A stretch of 64,000 nucleotides of DNA from assembly GCA_947179155.2 (NCBI GenBank), contig OX359267.1:40654292-40718291 (forward strand), written 5' to 3'. Position 1 is the first letter of the stretch. Each line of letters begins with the position of its first letter. The stretch is from Hedera helix (Eukaryota; Streptophyta; Magnoliopsida; Apiales; Araliaceae). Below are positions 25,826 through 37,187 of this stretch, in pieces. The notes beneath the pieces were generated by a model. The model was given only the letters and a program-made list of their open reading frames with translations. It was not told where the DNA came from and did not search any database. The translations under genes and the position numbers were made by a program.

Positions 25826-28298
25826 TCTTAACCTAGATGCATGCCAAAAATATTTCAAATTCGAACCAAACATATCCCGAAGACGGTATGTCCCATGCTT
25901 CACGACTTCAACTACCTCGTATGGTCCTTCCCAATTCAGTATCAACTTCCCGTGTTCAGAGGGGTAGATGCTTTGGCCTCCCGAAGGACCAAATCCCCGA
26001 CCTCAAAACGCCTTTGTTTAACTCTCCGATTATAATGTCTTGTTGTCCTTTGCTGATATAAAGCCAACTTCATTACTACAGCATCCCGAGCCTCATCTAA
26101 CAAATCAAGACTAAGTCGAAGTCCTTAGTCATTATATAATTCATTAAAATTAACCACCCGAAAAGGCGGAGAACCAACCTCTATCGGAATCAAAGCTTCA
26201 GTTCCATATGCGAGCCGAAAGGGAGAATCCCCTGTGGTCGTCCTTGGAGTTGTCCGATAAGCCCACAAAACACTCGAAAGCTCCTCGAGCCATCTTCCCT
26301 TAGCATCATCAAGCCTTCTTTTAATTCCATTCAGTAAAGTCCTATTTATTACTTCAACCTGCCCATTAGCTTGGGAATGTGCTACTGATACCCTCCGATG
26401 CTGTATCCCCAAGTCTTCAAGAAATTTCTCGAACTCAACCCCCACAAACTGCAAACCTCGAACCTGAAGACAACGTTTTCCTTTAGAAAGTGAATACAAT
26501 CCTGTTCGGTGATCCGCCGAAGTGGCTTCGCCTCCACCCACTTCGTCATAGAATCAATTGCCACAATCATGTAGGAGAACTAACCTTTGGCCTTTGGCAT
26601 GGGTCCTACCAGATCAACCCCCCAAACCGCGAAGGGAATCAGAAATAGTACTGAAGATAATTCCTCGGATGGCCGACGCGTAACAGAACTATTCAACTGA
26701 TACTTAGGACACTTCTGCACAAACTCATTTGCTTCCTGAAACATCATCGGCCAACAATATCCTTGTCGAACCAGTTTGTACGCTAAAGACTTAGCTCCCA
26801 TATGGTCTCCACAAAAGTCTTCATGAACTTCTCGAAGAGCATATGAAGCTTCTGATGGGATAAGACACTTCGCCATGAGCCCTGGATATGTTCGCCGAAA
26901 CAGATCCCTGTCGATAAGACAAAAGTAAAAACTTCTATATTTTATCTTTTTTGCCAATATCTTGTCTGTCGGTAACTTGCCATCAGCCAAATAATCTAAG
27001 TATGGAGTTAACCAACAGTTGGACCTTTCTATACATTTAACTTCATTCCTCAAAATACTGGGTTCAATCAACTTCTCGACATATATCGATCCCGATAAAG
27101 ATTCGTTCGGGGTAGTAGCAAGCTTTGATAAAGCATCAGCCACAGTATTATCACTCCGATCAATATTCTGTAATGAGTATGAATCAAAACACTGTAGAAT
27201 GTTCTTCACTTCAGACAAGTATTTTGTCATTCTATTCTCCTGAGCTTCATACTCGCCTTGGATTTTTTTTATTACCAACCGTGAATCACTAAGAATTAAT
27301 AAATTTTTTACTTCTAGACTACGGGCCAACCTTAGACCTGCTAAGATAGCTTTGTATTCTGCCTCATTATTGGTTGCCTTAAATCTGAATCGGATAGCCT
27401 GCTGGACCTTGAAGCCTTCAGGACTTGTTAAAATTACTCCAGCCCCACTGGAATCCGCCGTAGACGATCCATCAACTCATAAAATCCATGAGGAAGATGA
27501 GGCCGACTATCCCCTCAGTAATCAGTGTAACTTCCGACCCTGAACGGTTAACTGGCTCTTCGTAAAAAAACATGTATTCCACGACAAAATCTGCCAAGGC
27601 TTAGCCTTTAATTGTTGTGTGAGGGCGATACTTCGACGTAAACTGGTTCAGTTCCACAGCCCATGCTACCATCCTCCCCGACGAATCAGGCTTATGCAGA
27701 ATCTTCTTCAAAGACTGATCAGTATAAATTACTATCACCGACCTTAAAAATAATGTCTAAGCTTTGTGCTTGCTATTATCAGAGAGTAGACACATTTCTC
27801 CAAATTGGGGTACCTTGTTTCGGCATCCCTCAAAGCGTGGCTCATATAGTAGCCTGGATTCTGTCGGCCTCTTTCTTCTCGAATCAAAACTGCTCCTATA
27901 GCCAACGAACTTACAACTAAGTACAAATAAAACAATTCCCTAGGTAAAGGCTTTTGCAGTAACGGGGCCGAAGACAGATATCACTTGATGCCCTGGAATG
28001 CATCCTCATAATCTGAAGTCCAATGAAAAGATTTCTCATTTTTTGGCCTTCTTAATGTATCGAAGAAAGGTAGACATCTTTCTGCTGATCGGGACATGAA
28101 TAGTCGAAGAGTTACTATTCGACTTGTCGGCCTGTGCACATCTTTAAAGGTTTTCGAAGACTTTATGTCAATAATTACCTTGATCTTTTCTGGATTAGCC
28201 TATATTCCCCTTTTGCTAACCAGATACCGCACAAACTTTCCTACACCGAGTCCAAAAGTACATTTTATAGGATTAAGCCGCATATGATAGTGGCGAAC
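25826..28298 (-). pseudogene. Element A pol, 3' part: RT end, RNase H, archaeal-type RNase H, integrase
   Basis: On the minus strand the sequence resumes at 28298 with LNPIKCTFG, the end of the reverse transcriptase, followed by the gypsy RNase H (27744-27935 region, AIGAVLIREE). Next comes the second RNase H (about 26960-27540: VDGSS, NNEAEYKA, LSDSRLV, VADALSK). Integrase follows, with a zinc-binding HHCC region (HEDFCGDHMG; the last Cys is replaced, giving CPKY) and the core GVDLVGPMPKAKG to NGQVEVINRT in 26125-26640. The C-terminal part runs to about 25826. Breaks include frame changes near 26540-26580 and stops throughout. The dual RNase H is the Tat hallmark. Confidence 0.85.
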
Positions 28299-28579
28299 TG
28301 TGACACCCCCAAATCACTATACTTACTATAGATGACTTGGTGCTCACTACAAATGCTAAATCAATAGGTTTATAGATGATTTCCTTTATTCTCAAACAAA
28401 GTTCTCATCCTAATTCCCAAAGATCTTTCATTATTTTATATCAAGTCCTTATAATTGATACAAGAGACTTAATACTCAAACATAACCTTTTTATCCTTAA
28501 TATTTAGATATTCTATAACTTTACATGTTTCAACATCCACGGCATTAAATCATTAGGATGGCTCTTGGGAACAGAGAAT

Positions 28580-28665
28580 CTCGCGGTGAATGTTTGCATC
28601 TTCACCCGTGATAAATGTTTGCATCTTTATCCGTGACAAATGGTTGTATCTTTGTCCGGTGCAAA
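28580..28665. repeat. Three-copy repeat of about 29 bp
   Basis: Three copies of a unit with core AATGTTTGCATCTTTATCCG lie inside the solo LTR. Confidence 0.75.
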
Positions 28666-30189
28666 ATTCTCTTTCCGTACAGAACATTACCCAAATAGTT
28701 AAAACCCTCATTCGAAACATATTTGTTTATAGTGATATCTCTTCATATTAATAATCCTACTTATCCGACATTCAGAATAGTAATAACGAGTTATACCTGG
28801 GTCCGAGGAACCTTAACGATGGATTTGACTAGTCAACATCGCTTAGTTCTGTCTCGGATGTACAGCACTCACAAGTTATTTACCGATCCTCATCCAGATA
28901 AATAGATCATTATTAATACTATGTTAAGTTTTAACAATTCTAAGTTTAATCAAAGTAAAGACGTAACAAGAGAATGTGATAAAACTTGATAATATTTATA
29001 TAATATTCGGTTACATGTGTTGAACTTGTTCTTATTACAAAATGTCATTATGACTACAGTTAAGAACAGTTAAGGAAAGCAGTAAACTAGTCTACGTATT
29101 TCTTCTTTCCTTTCTTCTTCGAGCCGGAGCTCTCGGGTTTGTCTGCACATTAGGTTTATATGCAAGGGTGAGCTAAAATGCTCAGCAAGTCTTAAACACA
29201 TAACATATAAGTGAACTCACACCGATAAGGATTGTAAGGACTCATGGAATAACAATTGATATTTACAAATGTTTTAACATAGCAAGACTGAGTGGTGGTT
29301 AGACCTTGAACTGTTCTTTGTCTTTCGACTTAGAACCTTTTACAGTGGATATAGAAAGGGGATCAACCTAACGACATCCTATGTTATGCATAACATACAA
29401 TACACTGGACAGATCAAGAACAGTAATACATATTTGTTCATCTCAGTTTACTTTACATGTCAGGATCGCCCCAAGACGACTTGGTTTGATATAATAAAGC
29501 ATGATTCGAATTTATCACGAATAATCATTTCATTTTGCAAGTTATGCCGAAACAAGAAGCAATAACTCTCGTATCAAAGATTTATAACACGTTGCATACA
29601 CAAAATGTATAAATCACATAGAAAGCAAGTAAACAAAGTTTAAGGATAGAAAACTTGCCTTTAGCACAATTTAGGGTTTCCCGGTAATCGTTTAAAGCGC
29701 CTATACAAAGGGTTTCGTGTACCGAATGTTAGTTTATCGAATTTTTTCGTTCTATACGTGTTTTTATCACTAAACTAGACTATTTGCATTGGTAGAATTT
29801 TTAGAAAACTTGGCTAACTCAAAAACTCAAAATTTAGGGCTTCCACCCGCAAGCCCCTTAAAATTTTCAGCTTTGACATCCTTTCCGGTAATTGCCATAA
29901 CTTTGTCATCCGGAAACATTTTAAAGTGATTTTTGAGTCTAAATTGCTTAGAATTTCATGATCTACAACTTTTATTTAGGTTACTAAGGCAGATTCGGAC
30001 TTTAAAATTTCGTAATTTTAGCAAAAAGGTCAGTATGCTTACATTGAACAATATTTTTAGGGTTAACCATGTGAAACATGGTACCGCTTGCTTTAACTCT
30101 TTATGAAATCATGTTGTAAGACTCAATATCACTTTATAACATAAAAATAACAAATCACAAACCTTCTCATAGAAAGATTCATGACTTTT

Positions 30190-30571
30190 GCTCAAGAACA
30201 TACGAAGAACACGAAGAACGGTTAAACCGTACATGGTAACGACTATGTTCTTGAGCTTTTGGTTTTCGTACATGAAATAATTTGAGCATTATAACTGCTT
30301 ACATAAGTGATTATAACACTTTATAGTTGACAAAAATTGGTCATTATAACGGCTTACATAATTGATTAAAACAATTTATAAAAATGCTCAAGAACATACG
30401 CAAACGCGGAGAACGGATGAACCGTACATGACCACTACGTATGTTCATTAAGCTTTAAACTATGAATTGAATTTCGACATTATAACTACTACAAAATGTA
30501 GAAAGGCTCAAGAACACGTGAAGAACACGGAGAACGACAATCGTACATGGCTACGACTCGCGTTCTTGAGC
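30190..30571. repeat. Three repeated hairpins in the solo LTR
   Basis: Hairpins lie at 30190-30256, 30386-30453 and 30506-30571. Each begins GCTCAAGAACA, has an internal CGTACATG, and ends with the inverse, TGTTCTTGAGC (CGTTCTTGAGC or a variant in the others). Unit spacing is uneven. Confidence 0.8.
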
Positions 30572-31248
30572 TTTTGAAAATTTAAGACGAAAGAAAAAAC
30601 GAACATAAAAACTATAAGAGATTGTACCTTTGGTGTTTGCAAGCTTTACCTATTTCTTTGCAATATCCAAGATAGTAACTCACTAGAACTCTCTCTCAAT
30701 ATATGTATAGCTTTGATACTTGATTTTTGAGCTTTGAAAATGAATGGTGAATCAAGTGAACTAAGCTTGCTATTTATAGGAAAAGTCAAGTTTCTTTAAT
30801 TACACTTTTAGTCCTTGAAGTTATTATTAGTTTACATAGGGACTTGAACACATATTTAAGAACTTAGGACACCTCATTAAAAGCACAAAATGGCTGGACA
30901 TTTTGATCCAATGGCCTAGATTCCATCTTGCTTTACTTTGTGCTCATTGGTCAAAAACTAATCACATGGATAGCTAGCTTGGATTTTGATTGGTTAACTT
31001 AATTTTACATGGATTTAGTTGATAATTAGTTAGTGTAACTAGTGTTTCTTTATCTAGTTTAGTTAATCTAACTTGTTTTTCTTTGCTTAACCATGATTGG
31101 TCAAGGTTAGTTTAGTCCTTAATTAAGCTAACATGTGATTGGTTGATTAGTGAATCATTTTAACTAATCAAACTTACTTAGTTTAGCCTTAATCTTGATT
31201 AGTATACTAATTAGTATAGTTGACTTTTACTATTCACATTTGACTTTT

Positions 31249-31335
31249 TCGTATTTATACCGTATAATTTTCGTATTATTATCGTATTATTTTCGTATTA
31301 TTTTCGTATAATTTTCGTATTCTTTTCGTATTTAT
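31249..31335. repeat. Short tandem repeat, core TTTTCGTATTA
   Basis: About seven units of 11 bp, such as TTTTCGTATTATTTTCGTAT, lie inside the solo LTR. Confidence 0.75.
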
Positions 31336-31345
31336 GAATAGTGCT

Positions 31346-31978
31346 CTCTAGGGTTTCTAACCCTTAGGGTTCAACCCTTAGGGTTAGGTTTTCTCAAACC
31401 CTAAAATTAGGTTTTCTTTACAAAAACTTTTATTGCATATTAAGCATCGGTGGTCTAATACAAACACAATATTCTTCAACGGAACGTTCAAAAATAGAAA
31501 GCGTTTTCGTTTGAAGAGAGTTTTACGTTTTATTTTGGGAAAAATATCAGTGGCTCCCTGGTATCTATTCCCCGTATAAATGCTATATCGTGAAATGGAA
31601 AAAGTCCAAACGTTGAAAAGAACGTTCAAAAAGACGACAAACGTTTTCTCGTAAATCGTGTCTTTTTCGTCTTTTTCCCAAGAAAATTTTATTGATTCCC
31701 TGACATCTAAACCTCATATTATCACTATGTTGTGAAATGTAAGAAGTCCTACAGATGAAAGAAACAGTCAAACGAATGAAAAACGTCACCTCGTGAATAG
31801 TGCTTTTACACGTTTTTCGAGAAAAACTATTATTGACTGTTACGTGTTTTCAAATTGTGGGAAGGTTGAATCTTGAAACAGAATGTCATTCTGACGTACA
31901 CGTTTCGCTCGGGAGCTTAGGTTAGAATTCCTAGGGTTTAGACCCTAGGGTTTAGGGTTTAGGTTTTATCTTCTTTTC
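31346..31978. repeat. Telomere-like clusters and a degenerate repeat of about 165 bp
   Basis: Clusters of CCCTAAA/TTTAGGG-like motifs lie at 31346-31415 (AACCCTTAGGGTT repeated) and at 31930-31965 (CCCTAGGGTTTAGGGTTTAG). Between them lie about three degraded units sharing TTTTTCCCAAGAAAATT-like and GTGAAATG-like blocks. Confidence 0.55.
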
Positions 31979-32154
31979 AGATTTTTGAAGAAAAAAACTT
32001 TTATGTTCCTTTTTCGTGCTAAGGCTGTCTACTTGAATCGAAACACATAAATAAGCAATAACGAAGATTCCATAACACATATAAGATGTAATTCAAGCTT
32101 TATTTATTCACATAAAGTCGGATTACAACTCTCTCGGAAGTTCGGAATATTACA

Positions 32155-33530
32155 CGAACTATCTGAAATCATTCCTCCAAATGATCCAAGTGATCATGCA
32201 GCCTCATACTTCAAACAATCATATCATCAACATATACCTCCATATTTCGGCCGATCTGTTTACAGAACACTTTATTCATCATTCTTTGGTAAGTTGTTCC
32301 AGCATTAATAAGTCCGAATGTCATTCAGTTGTAGGCATAGATGGCGCGATTAGTGATAAAAGACGTCTTTGAGATATCTTCTTTCTCCATCAAAATTTGA
32401 TTGTATCCCGAAAACGCATCCAAAAAACTCAGTATGACATTCTCTGAAGTAGCATCAATCAGTTAGTCAATATGAGGGAGATGATAGAAGTCCTTTGGGT
32501 AAGCTTTATTTAGATCCGTGTAGTCGATACAGACTCTCCACTTCCCGTTTTACCTGCGAACCAACACAACATTGGCAAGCCATTCCGGGTATTCAATTTC
32601 TTCAATTATACCCGCATCCAATAACTTTCCTACTTCTTCATCAATAATCTTTTGTCTTTCAGGAGCAAAGATCCGTCTTTTCTTGAAGACGGGCTTCTTT
32701 TTGGGGTCAACAGACAGCCTGTGGATGGCCACGTCTTTTGCCATCCCTGGCATATCACGGGGTGTCCAGGCGAAGATATCAGCATATGTTCTAAGTAACT
32801 CTATCAGTCCTTTCTTCAAAGTATCTTGGAGCCCGGCCCCTATTTTAACCAACTTGTCAGAATTTCCCGGAATGAGCTCCACATCCTCAGTCTCTTCAGC
32901 AGGGAAAGCCAACGACTCAGTAACTCCTTCGGTGAAAGGCTTAATATCCACAGTTAAGGTATGCTTCATGTTACTAACCCCTACCATTGGCGCAGAAAGG
33001 GTGTCCTGATAACACCTCCTTGCAATGTCAAGATCCCCCTTCACCTCTCCGACTCCGTGGGAGGTAGGGAACTTCATTTTAAAATGGGAAATTGAAGTAA
33101 CTGCTTGGAGTACTGATAACGTCGTCCGTCTAAGAATAACATTGTAAGCCGAGTCTACTTGTACCACGAAGAACTTGACATTGATTTTTACTTGTTTAGG
33201 AGTCTCTCCGAATACCATTGGTAATTCCACTGTTCCGATCACTGGTACGACTTCATTCCCAAACCCATATAACGGCGATTCCTGCCCGACTTCCAACCTA
33301 ACTCCTTCCAAATTCATGTGTTGGTAAGCATGACTGTATAACACATCAACTGATAATCCATTATCGATCATTATTCTCTTTATATCCACTGGCCCCACTT
33401 GGGCAGTTATCACCAACGCCCCTTCATGTGCTTCTACTGCATCGACTGGGTAGTCTTCATCAGAAAAGGAGATGACTGTCCTGCCAACGCCATTATAATC
33501 TCCGAAGTGGATCTTCAACGTTTTCCTCCC
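32155..33530 (-). pseudogene. Element A pol, 5' part: protease and start of RT
   Basis: The minus-strand frame 33518-32550 holds the aspartic protease, with active-site region IMIDNGLSVDVLY (usual DNGSS changed to DNGLS) and second motif VILRRTTL (usual ILGR changed to ILRR). It continues to the RT start EEIEYPEWLANVVLV. RT goes on to about 32160 with the catalytic YVDDM intact but with several stops before it, for example a CAA-type codon turned TAA and a CGA-type codon turned TGA. It is then cut by the solo LTR. Confidence 0.85.
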
Positions 33531-33787
33531 TGTTTTCTAGGTGCACCACCAGTTATGACATTAATAACTCGCCTCGGTTGATTTGTATGCGCCTCCTCCT
33601 GATCGTCCCTTTGTGCCCGTCCTCTTTGTGGAACTTTACGTGTACCAACAAAGTGTAGTAATCGTCCGTTTTACATGTTCTTCTCTATCAACTCCTTTAA
33701 TTCGTAACACCTTTCTGAATTATGTCCCGATAATCGATGATAATCACAAAACTGGTTCATGTACCCCTGAAACCCCTTTTTTTTTGT

Positions 33788-34800
33788 TCAAGGGGGTTCA
33801 AAAAATGGGGTGCCTCTGATCTCTTCCAAAATTTGTACCCGATCAATATTCAGAGGAGTGTAGATCTTCTGCTCAAATCTCGGTTGGATGAGCGGTCTGT
33901 TTGCCTGATTATTCCCCTTTGGGCCAAGTTTGTCCATCACATCTGACTTCCCCTCTTTAGGCTTGTGTTGATTGGATCCCTTCTGGTTCTTTGTTAAGGT
34001 CGCCATCGCTTCTTCGATTCCATTAAAGTTTTCTGCTCGCTCATACGCATCAGCCAAGTCCCTCGGTGGTCTGAACATGATATCCTTCATCAATTTTTTT
34101 GATTTGCTAATGTCCAACCTTGTAGTGAAGAACCCCAACGCCTGGGTCATATCCAGGTTAACCACTGCTCCTGCTGCTTCCCTAAATCTCTGCATCAATG
34201 AGGCTGTCAGCTTTCCCTTTTTCTTGTTACTTCCGAATCGATCATGAAATTTATCGCAGAGTTCCCTCCAAGAATTAATGCTCTCCGATAGCAAAGATAC
34301 AATCTACTGCTTCGCCGCCTTCTTTAAAGTGGTTATGAAAATCTTGCACATCCCAACATCGGAGTGGTTATAATACCCCATCACAATTTTGTAAGAATTA
34401 GTATGGTCGTAGGGATCTCCAGTACCATTGAAAGACTCCAATGGTGGCAACTTCATCTTCGGGTCAGCTTTCTCCAAATTAATTGCAGTTGAGAATGAAG
34501 ACTTGGTATCTGCGGGCTTAGCACCTGCTTTAACTTCAGCTAATTGTCGTTCTAAATCCGTCATCCTTTTCATAATAGGATCGTTGTCATTCCTTGTTTC
34601 GGGATAATCTTCGGAACTTCTCCTCGGACTTCGTCTTCCCTGAGTATCAAAATTATCTCTTGGACTTCTCCTCGGACTTCGTCTTCCCCGAGTATCAAAG
34701 TTATCTCTCGGACTTCGTCTTCCACTAGTATCAAAATTATCTCTCGGACTTCTCCTCGGACTTCTTCTTCCCCGAGTATCATGTGGGGATAGGGATTGCC
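33788..34800 (-). pseudogene. Element A gag
   Basis: The minus strand encodes an N-terminal Arg/Ser repeat region, then MTDLERQLAEVKAG, then the capsid-like core (GDPYDHTNSY, MLSESINSWRELCDKFHDR, TQALGFFTTRLD, IMFRPPRDLADAYERAENF). One stop (TAG where the family has Trp) breaks the core near 34305. After TASLMQ about 14 residues present in the other two Tat copies are missing in frame. The C-terminal region is frame-damaged and merges into the protease spacer. Confidence 0.8.
34600..34790 (-). repeat. Coding repeat, Arg/Ser units in gag of element A
   Basis: Units of 48, 36 and 48 bp (marker AGTATC at 34643, 34691, 34727 and 34775). On the minus strand they encode RGRRSPRRSPRDNFDT and a shorter form without the second RRSP block. 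This is the gag frame because it runs into the MTDLERQLAE segment. Confidence 0.75.
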
Positions 34801-35398
34801 TCCGTCGATTTGAATAAGTCGACTCCTGTCCCGAAGAAAGGCTACCCCCTTACCCTCCAGCTTCAAGTTTGGTTTTGGTGGGCTATAACTGCTCCCGACT
34901 CCCACCAACTGTGATGTGGGTGGATCATTCACTCTTCCCCGACCCACTCTACTCTGAGGTATTTGTTCTTCGGATCCTCAGATTGTATTCTGTGGCTCCT
35001 CGTCCCTTTTCAGCTCTGCCAGTAAAACAACTCACTGCTCCTGTTGATGTCGAAGAGATTGTAGGGCTCCTTCTGCCACCTGGATCCTCTGTCTTTTAAT
35101 AGATTTCCTTTGAGCATAGGGGCCTCTCTCCCCTACCGTACGCTCTCGAATAGAAGATTGGCGGTTGGTCTCCCTATCACGGACCAAGCTTGGGGAATTA
35201 GAAGGAACAACCGTCGTCGGACCGAGTTCGAGTGTGATGCCGCAGACCCTCCTCTTTGAATGGATGGACCCAACCTATCCTTAATCGAACCTCTTGCCGT
35301 GGAAGGTGTTGATGAACCAGTTTTCTCCACCCGATCACCATGTTGCTCCATAATCAGACTGCTCCCACTTTGTTCACGTTGTGATTTTCAAACAGAAC

Positions 35399-35417
35399 CA
35401 AAAGTCATTAGCGCCAA
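35399..35417 (-). other. Primer-binding site of element A
   Basis: The minus strand reads TTGGCGCTAATGACTTTTG directly inside the 5' LTR. Element B has TTGACGCTAGAAGGAGGG in the same place. The TGGCGC-type start fits tRNA priming in Tat/Athila-like elements; the tRNA is not identified. Confidence 0.6.
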
Positions 35418-35966
35418 TGTTAACGCCAAATTTTGTACCACTCGTTTAAATCACAAAACAACGAATAAAATTAAGCGCCAAACACAAATTAATCAAAGAA
35501 AGCAATGGAAGAACACAAGTTTTACGTGGAAACCCAATTGAGAAAAAACCACAGGGAAAGAGACGAATTCACTAGTATGATAATTGTGTTTACAGACTTC
35601 CTTGAGAATAATAGAGAGCTTATACACTGGAAAATACTGATTCTGTAGGTAAAGACTAATAATAATAAAAAGTAAGTGTCCTCAATGCCTCCATGCAACA
35701 TCATATATATAGGTGTACAGTCATCCGAAAGTGGTTAGAATTAGGAGTCTCTTTTCGCGTAAAGATACAACTCATTAGTTAATAGATCCCATTCCAATTA
35801 GGCTTCTTTGTATCAACTAAATAAGGAAACAGAATCCCCTTAAAATAAGGATTCTATTACTTCTATATCCTAAACCGAATAGGAACCCATATATCAAATT
35901 AAAGGGCCACTCAACAAAACAATATAGACCAGCCCAAACTCGGGCCCAAATAATCTGATCCCAACA
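35418..35966 (-). repeat. 5' LTR of element A
   Basis: 549 bp, partner of 22488-23036. Flanked on its outer side by the ATTGT duplication. Confidence 0.95.
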
Positions 35967-36079
35967 ATTGTTTTTATTTTTTTTTATCTGTACTTATTCT
36001 CACACCGGAGTATACTCGAGAGGCCCAGGCCATCGAGTTTTTAACCTTGTCTCTTTTGAGGTACAAATTGATCATAATT

Positions 36080-36879
36080 TGATAATTTTTGCGATGAAGA
36101 TGAACAAAATCAAACGTTAAGATTAATACTAGAAAAATAATCTTAATATTTGATCCAAAAAATAACCCATTTTGATTCGGAGATTACATCTAAACACTAA
36201 AGGTAAGTTGTTTATTTTAAATATGTTGCATTTGAGCGATACGTTTGTTATTAATCTATTCTTAACAATTGAAATATCATTATTATTGATATTACTTTAT
36301 CAGTGGCATCTATTAAAATATTCACGTGATATCATATGTATACACCAGTATAAAATTGCGTTGATCAATTATAACTGCTGCTTTCAAATCACTGTTATCT
36401 TCTTCCAATATAAGCTTTACGACATCTGAAGAAACAAGACCCACCTTGGTCAGGAGACTTGAATCACGGAGCAAAGGACTCGAGGGGAGATGACTCGGAA
36501 ATATTGGGGATTAAAAGCCCGTGACTCTACCTTTTCCAGCGGGCCAACCTTACTAGCCCTGCAGGAGCTACAATGATTACTGGAGGGACATGAGAAAAAT
36601 TTGTACACTTCATCTATTCAATTACAAAAGAGAGCTACAGTCGCAGTTCGCAGCAAGCTTGTACCTCCGATCTGTCCAATTTTGTAAAGACAGGGGATGT
36701 ATGAATTTCGCTGATCTTTCTGCAGAATCTTAACTTGAAGGAATGCAAAGAAATTAATTTTGGTGCCTCTCCACAATTTCAGGCCTTTAGCAGATTATGT
36801 GTTTCCCCCGACTAAATTTGGGTATATAGTTGGATAAATCTAATGTCTGGACTCGGAATGGAGCAGTGATTTTTAGGAT
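36080..36879. other. Spacer between the nest and the SDR fragment
   Basis: AT-rich to 36410, then a moderately GC-rich stretch (36420-36620) with no recognised gene. Confidence 0.4.
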
Positions 36880-37039
36880 GACTCGGCGGTGTCGAACAGG
36901 CGCTTGACTTGGGCCGAATCGGAGATGTCGGCTTGGACGGTGGCGGCGCATGGCAATCTGGCAGCGGATAGTTGGTCTGGGTGGCGACAAGATCAGCTTG
37001 GGCTGAATTTATGATGTAATTAATGACGAGTTGAGGCAT
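36880..37039 (-). pseudogene. Short-chain dehydrogenase/reductase fragment
   Basis: The minus strand from 37039 encodes PQLVINYIINSAQADLVATQ. After a frame change near 36960 it encodes TVQADISDSAQVKRLFDTAE. These match the segment after the nucleotide-binding loop of plant SDR proteins of the NADPH-dependent aldehyde reductase-like type (LVINY...SAQAD, then VQADVSD...VK.LFD). The glycine-rich TGxxxGIG motif, the catalytic YxxxK and the rest of the protein are absent, so this is a short relic of about 50 codons. It may have been captured or left by element-driven rearrangement. Confidence 0.7.
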
Positions 37040-37187
37040 AAAGATTATGATTTCACAAAAATATGTGTTTCCCATTCACGCTACTAATACATTGCTATGG
37101 ATTGCTCTTCGCCTTCGGCCAATCTCGTGGTTTCTTCCGTCAACTCTTCAATTGGCGGGGTTCCGGTAATCTTCAGGGCTACGCTCC

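Larger units (their letters stand above)
28299..32154 (-). mobile_element. Solo LTR inserted in element A reverse transcriptase
   Basis: It runs from TGTGACACCCCCAAATC to GTTCGGAATATTACA and is flanked by an exact CGAAC duplication (28294-28298, 32155-32159). Length is 3856 bp with no internal coding region. A minus-strand TATA box (TATAAATAG, complement of 30770-30778) gives the likely direction. The reverse transcriptase reading of element A continues across it, from DDM and the following residues on the right to LNPIKCTFG on the left, so the insertion point is exact. The ends resemble those of the solo LTR at 10698-13832 (both end GTCACA in element orientation), but the interiors differ, so they are separate families. 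It is the youngest layer of the nest. Confidence 0.85.
22488..35966 (-). mobile_element. Tat-lineage Ty3/gypsy retrotransposon, complete but defective (element A)
   Basis: It is bounded by two 549-bp LTRs and an exact ATTGT duplication (22483-22487, 35967-35971). Internal order on the minus strand is primer-binding site, gag, protease, reverse transcriptase, RNase H, second archaeal-type RNase H, integrase, then an oppositely oriented gene on the plus strand, polypurine tract and 3' LTR. The second RNase H places it in the Tat group. By eye the LTRs differ at about 20 positions (about 4%), fewer than in the element at 37317-47389, so this copy is younger. Its reverse transcriptase is interrupted by the solo LTR at 28299-32154, and pol carries many stops, so it cannot move on its own products. 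Confidence 0.92.
22057..36074 (+). mobile_element. Solo LTR split by a later retrotransposon
   Basis: The left part (22057-22487) starts TGTTGGGATGTATTTTCTTG. The right part (35972-36074) ends GAGGTACAAATTGATCA. Both are flanked by an exact TAATT duplication (22052-22056, 36075-36079). Joined length is about 534 bp. The tail CTGTACTTATTCTCACACCGG is nearly the same as one in the LTRs of the Tat element at 37317-47389 (CCTGTACTTATCCTCACACCGG), so this is a related but distinct LTR family in plus orientation. A TATA box (TATAAATA) is at 22377-22384. The whole element at 22488-35966 sits inside it, so this LTR is the oldest layer of the nest. Confidence 0.75.

Noticed and set aside
26971..28331. 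Several plus-strand frames of 60-85 codons
   Set aside because: They are shadows of the minus-strand pol of element A.
31346..31978. True interstitial telomere array
   Set aside because: Units are few, mixed in orientation and confined to an LTR.
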